Below, piece by piece: positions 6,902-7,858 of a stretch of DNA of 7,858 nucleotides (positions are counted from its first letter, which is position 1; each line of letters starts with the position of its first letter). The position numbers and the translations under genes were made by a program. Location of the stretch: positions 1-7,858 of the forward strand of contig CANHKH010000148.1 in assembly GCA_947460165.1 (NCBI GenBank), read 5' to 3'. Origin of the DNA: Comamonadaceae bacterium (lineage in GTDB: Bacteria > Pseudomonadota > Gammaproteobacteria > Burkholderiales > Burkholderiaceae_C). The notes under the pieces were generated by a model. The model ran no database searches and had not been told where the DNA came from. It worked only from the letters and a program-made list of their open reading frames with translations.

Positions 6902-7190
6902 TGATGCTCTTGCCCTCGGCCTGGGCGGCAATGGCCAGGCGCTCGTGAAGCTCGGGCGGGATGCGTAAATTGAACTTGCCCGAGTCATTTCGGCGCGTCT
7001 CAATGCCTTTTTCGGCGCAGACTTCCAGAAACACGGCCAGCGAGTGCTTGAACTCCTGGCGCAGTTCCTTGGGATTTTTGCCATAGAAGTCGGCACCGCC
7101 ATGGAGTCCAAGAATCTCACCGCGAAACATGTCAGTCTCGGGGTCATAGTCGATCCGTGCGTCGTATCCGTCCACAGTCATGACACTCAT
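6858..7190 (-). CDS. hicB: HicB-family antitoxin
   Basis: A 110-residue protein with the two-part layout of type II HicB antitoxins. The N-terminal HicB fold covers about 1-65 (YDARIDYDPETDMFRGEILG, then GKNPKELRQEFKHSLAVFLE). The C-terminal ribbon-helix-helix DNA-binding segment covers about 70-107 (KFNLRIPPELHERLAIAAQA, then EGKSINALAAEAL). Family members neutralise a HicA mRNA-cleaving toxin and repress their own promoter. The ATG at 7190 overlaps by four bases the stop of a HicA-like frame, the standard toxin-antitoxin junction and good support for this start. The reading frame is intact, while its toxin partner looks truncated. It may therefore be an orphan antitoxin, or a regulator of other HicA systems in the cell. 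Confidence 0.88.
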   Translation of the reverse strand: MSVMTVDGYDARIDYDPETDMFRGEILGLHGGADFYGKNPKELRQEFKHSLAVFLEVCAEKGIETRRNDSGKFNLRIPPELHERLAIAAQAEGKSINALAAEALAWRVAG

Positions 7191-7321
7191 GGCTTTACTC
7201 CGTGCTGCTCAAGCCACCTTCTGACTGAAACCACAGCGCCCTTGTCCGTCTGTGGCAATGGATGGGGCCGATGAAACACACGCACCCCGCGAAATAAAAA
7301 GATGGCCAGGCTGCTGCTCCC
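7187..7321 (-). pseudogene. hicA: C-terminal remnant of a HicA-type toxin
   Basis: In the frame ending at the TGA at 7187-7189, the last 44 codons read as the C-terminal half of a HicA-like toxin: GVRVFHRPHPLPQTDKGAVV followed by SVRRWLEQHGVKP. The pattern of FHRPHP, TDKGAV, SVRRWLE and a final GVKP is characteristic of HicA proteins paired with this kind of HicB. Full-length members are about 80-90 residues. Here the frame is open only back to a stop at 7382-7384, and the residues before about 7321 do not resemble the usual N-terminus, which carries a W-x-DIEAL-type helix. No ATG or GTG start exists in the open part. A TTG at 7339, next to a GGGGGAAGG stretch, could give a 50-residue product. 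An alternative is a frameshift near 7316, because the neighbouring frame reads RLGHKLDWEQ just upstream. Either way the toxin is probably inactive. Confidence 0.65.
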
Positions 7322-7462
7322 AATCCAGTTTATGGCCAAGCCTTCCCCCGCCCGCCACGCCCCGGCCAGAAATGACGATCTTTAACTTTGTGCAGTCTGT
7401 TGCAATCGTCCGGACACCCACAAGTCCATCAAACCCAAGAGGGCGGCGATGCGCCCGAGTAC

Positions 7463-7858
7463 TTAAAAACTCGACCTCGGCGTGGCCAGAAAGGCCAGCT
7501 CTTCGGCCGTAGAGTTGCGGCCCAAGATCTGGTTGCGGTGCGGATAGCGGCCAAAGCGGTCGATGATGGCTTTGTGCCTGAGCTCGAAGCGGTGGCTGTC
7601 TTCAGAGGCGCGCGCCTTGAACAACTCGTCGGCCACCGCATGGATGCGCGGCGATTCACTGTGCATGTAGGGCATGTACAAAAAGGCGCGCTCGGCCTCG
7701 CTCAAGGCCAGGTCGTCGCCGGCCGCCACCGCCGTCTGGGCCAGCGCCAAGGCCAGTGGGTCGGCTTCGAAGGCGCGGGGATCGCCCCGGTAGATGTTTC
7801 TAGAAAACTGGTCGAGCACGATGACTTCGGCCAAGCGCCCACGCGGGTCGGCCCGCCA
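7463..7858 (-). CDS. DUF924-family protein, 5' part beyond the window
   Basis: The 131 visible residues are the C-terminal part of a DUF924 protein. These are all-helical, tetratricopeptide-like proteins of about 180-200 residues and unknown function. Family hallmarks are present in order: VLDQFSRNIYRGDPRAFEAD, then AFLYMPYMHSES, then RHKAIIDRFGRYPHRNQILG and the C-terminal ELAFLATPRSSF. The frame is open to the right edge (it begins WRADPRGRLAEV), so the true start lies outside and about 50-70 residues are missing. A TTG start inside the window can be excluded because conserved sequence continues upstream of it. The gene is followed, on the same strand, by the hicA remnant and hicB. Confidence 0.9.
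   Translation of the reverse strand, partial: WRADPRGRLAEVIVLDQFSRNIYRGDPRAFEADPLALALAQTAVAAGDDLALSEAERAFLYMPYMHSESPRIHAVADELFKARASEDSHRFELRHKAIIDRFGRYPHRNQILGRNSTAEELAFLATPRSSF

Overview
The window is GC-rich with strong GC bias at third codon positions, and its genes are tightly packed. The protein sequences and gene order suggest a betaproteobacterium, most likely of the family Comamonadaceae. That assignment is inferred from gene content and protein style, not from a marker RNA.

Layout. (1) Positions 1-1833, minus strand: a MarR-type regulator is followed 24 nt later by an FAD-dependent aromatic-ring monooxygenase, which runs off the left edge without its C-terminal domain. In front of marR, at 1901-1936, lies a perfect 36-bp palindrome that overlaps a possible marR promoter. 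It is the obvious candidate operator for this two-gene unit. (2) Positions 2054-5317, plus strand: def (peptide deformylase), a LysE/RhtB-family exporter, fmt (Met-tRNA formyltransferase), and azlC and azlD (branched-chain amino acid exporter subunits). They are closely spaced: def and the exporter are 5 nt apart, fmt and azlC overlap by 4 bp, and azlC and azlD are 10 nt apart. Def and Fmt are the two ends of the N-formylmethionine cycle; the three transport genes are passengers in this housekeeping cluster. (3) Positions 5318-6717, plus strand: a leader with a good sigma70-type promoter and then pgk (phosphoglycerate kinase). (4) Positions 6718-7858, minus strand: a small accessory patch. An intact HicB-type antitoxin overlaps by 4 bp the C-terminal remnant of a HicA-type toxin whose N-terminal half cannot be found. 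Upstream of it is the 3' part of a DUF924-family gene that runs off the right edge.

Most of the window is ordinary core genome. I see no CRISPR array, insertion sequence, tRNA, rRNA or new multigene defence system. The parts most worth a second look are the 36-bp palindrome with its MarR/monooxygenase unit and the decayed hicA next to an intact hicB.
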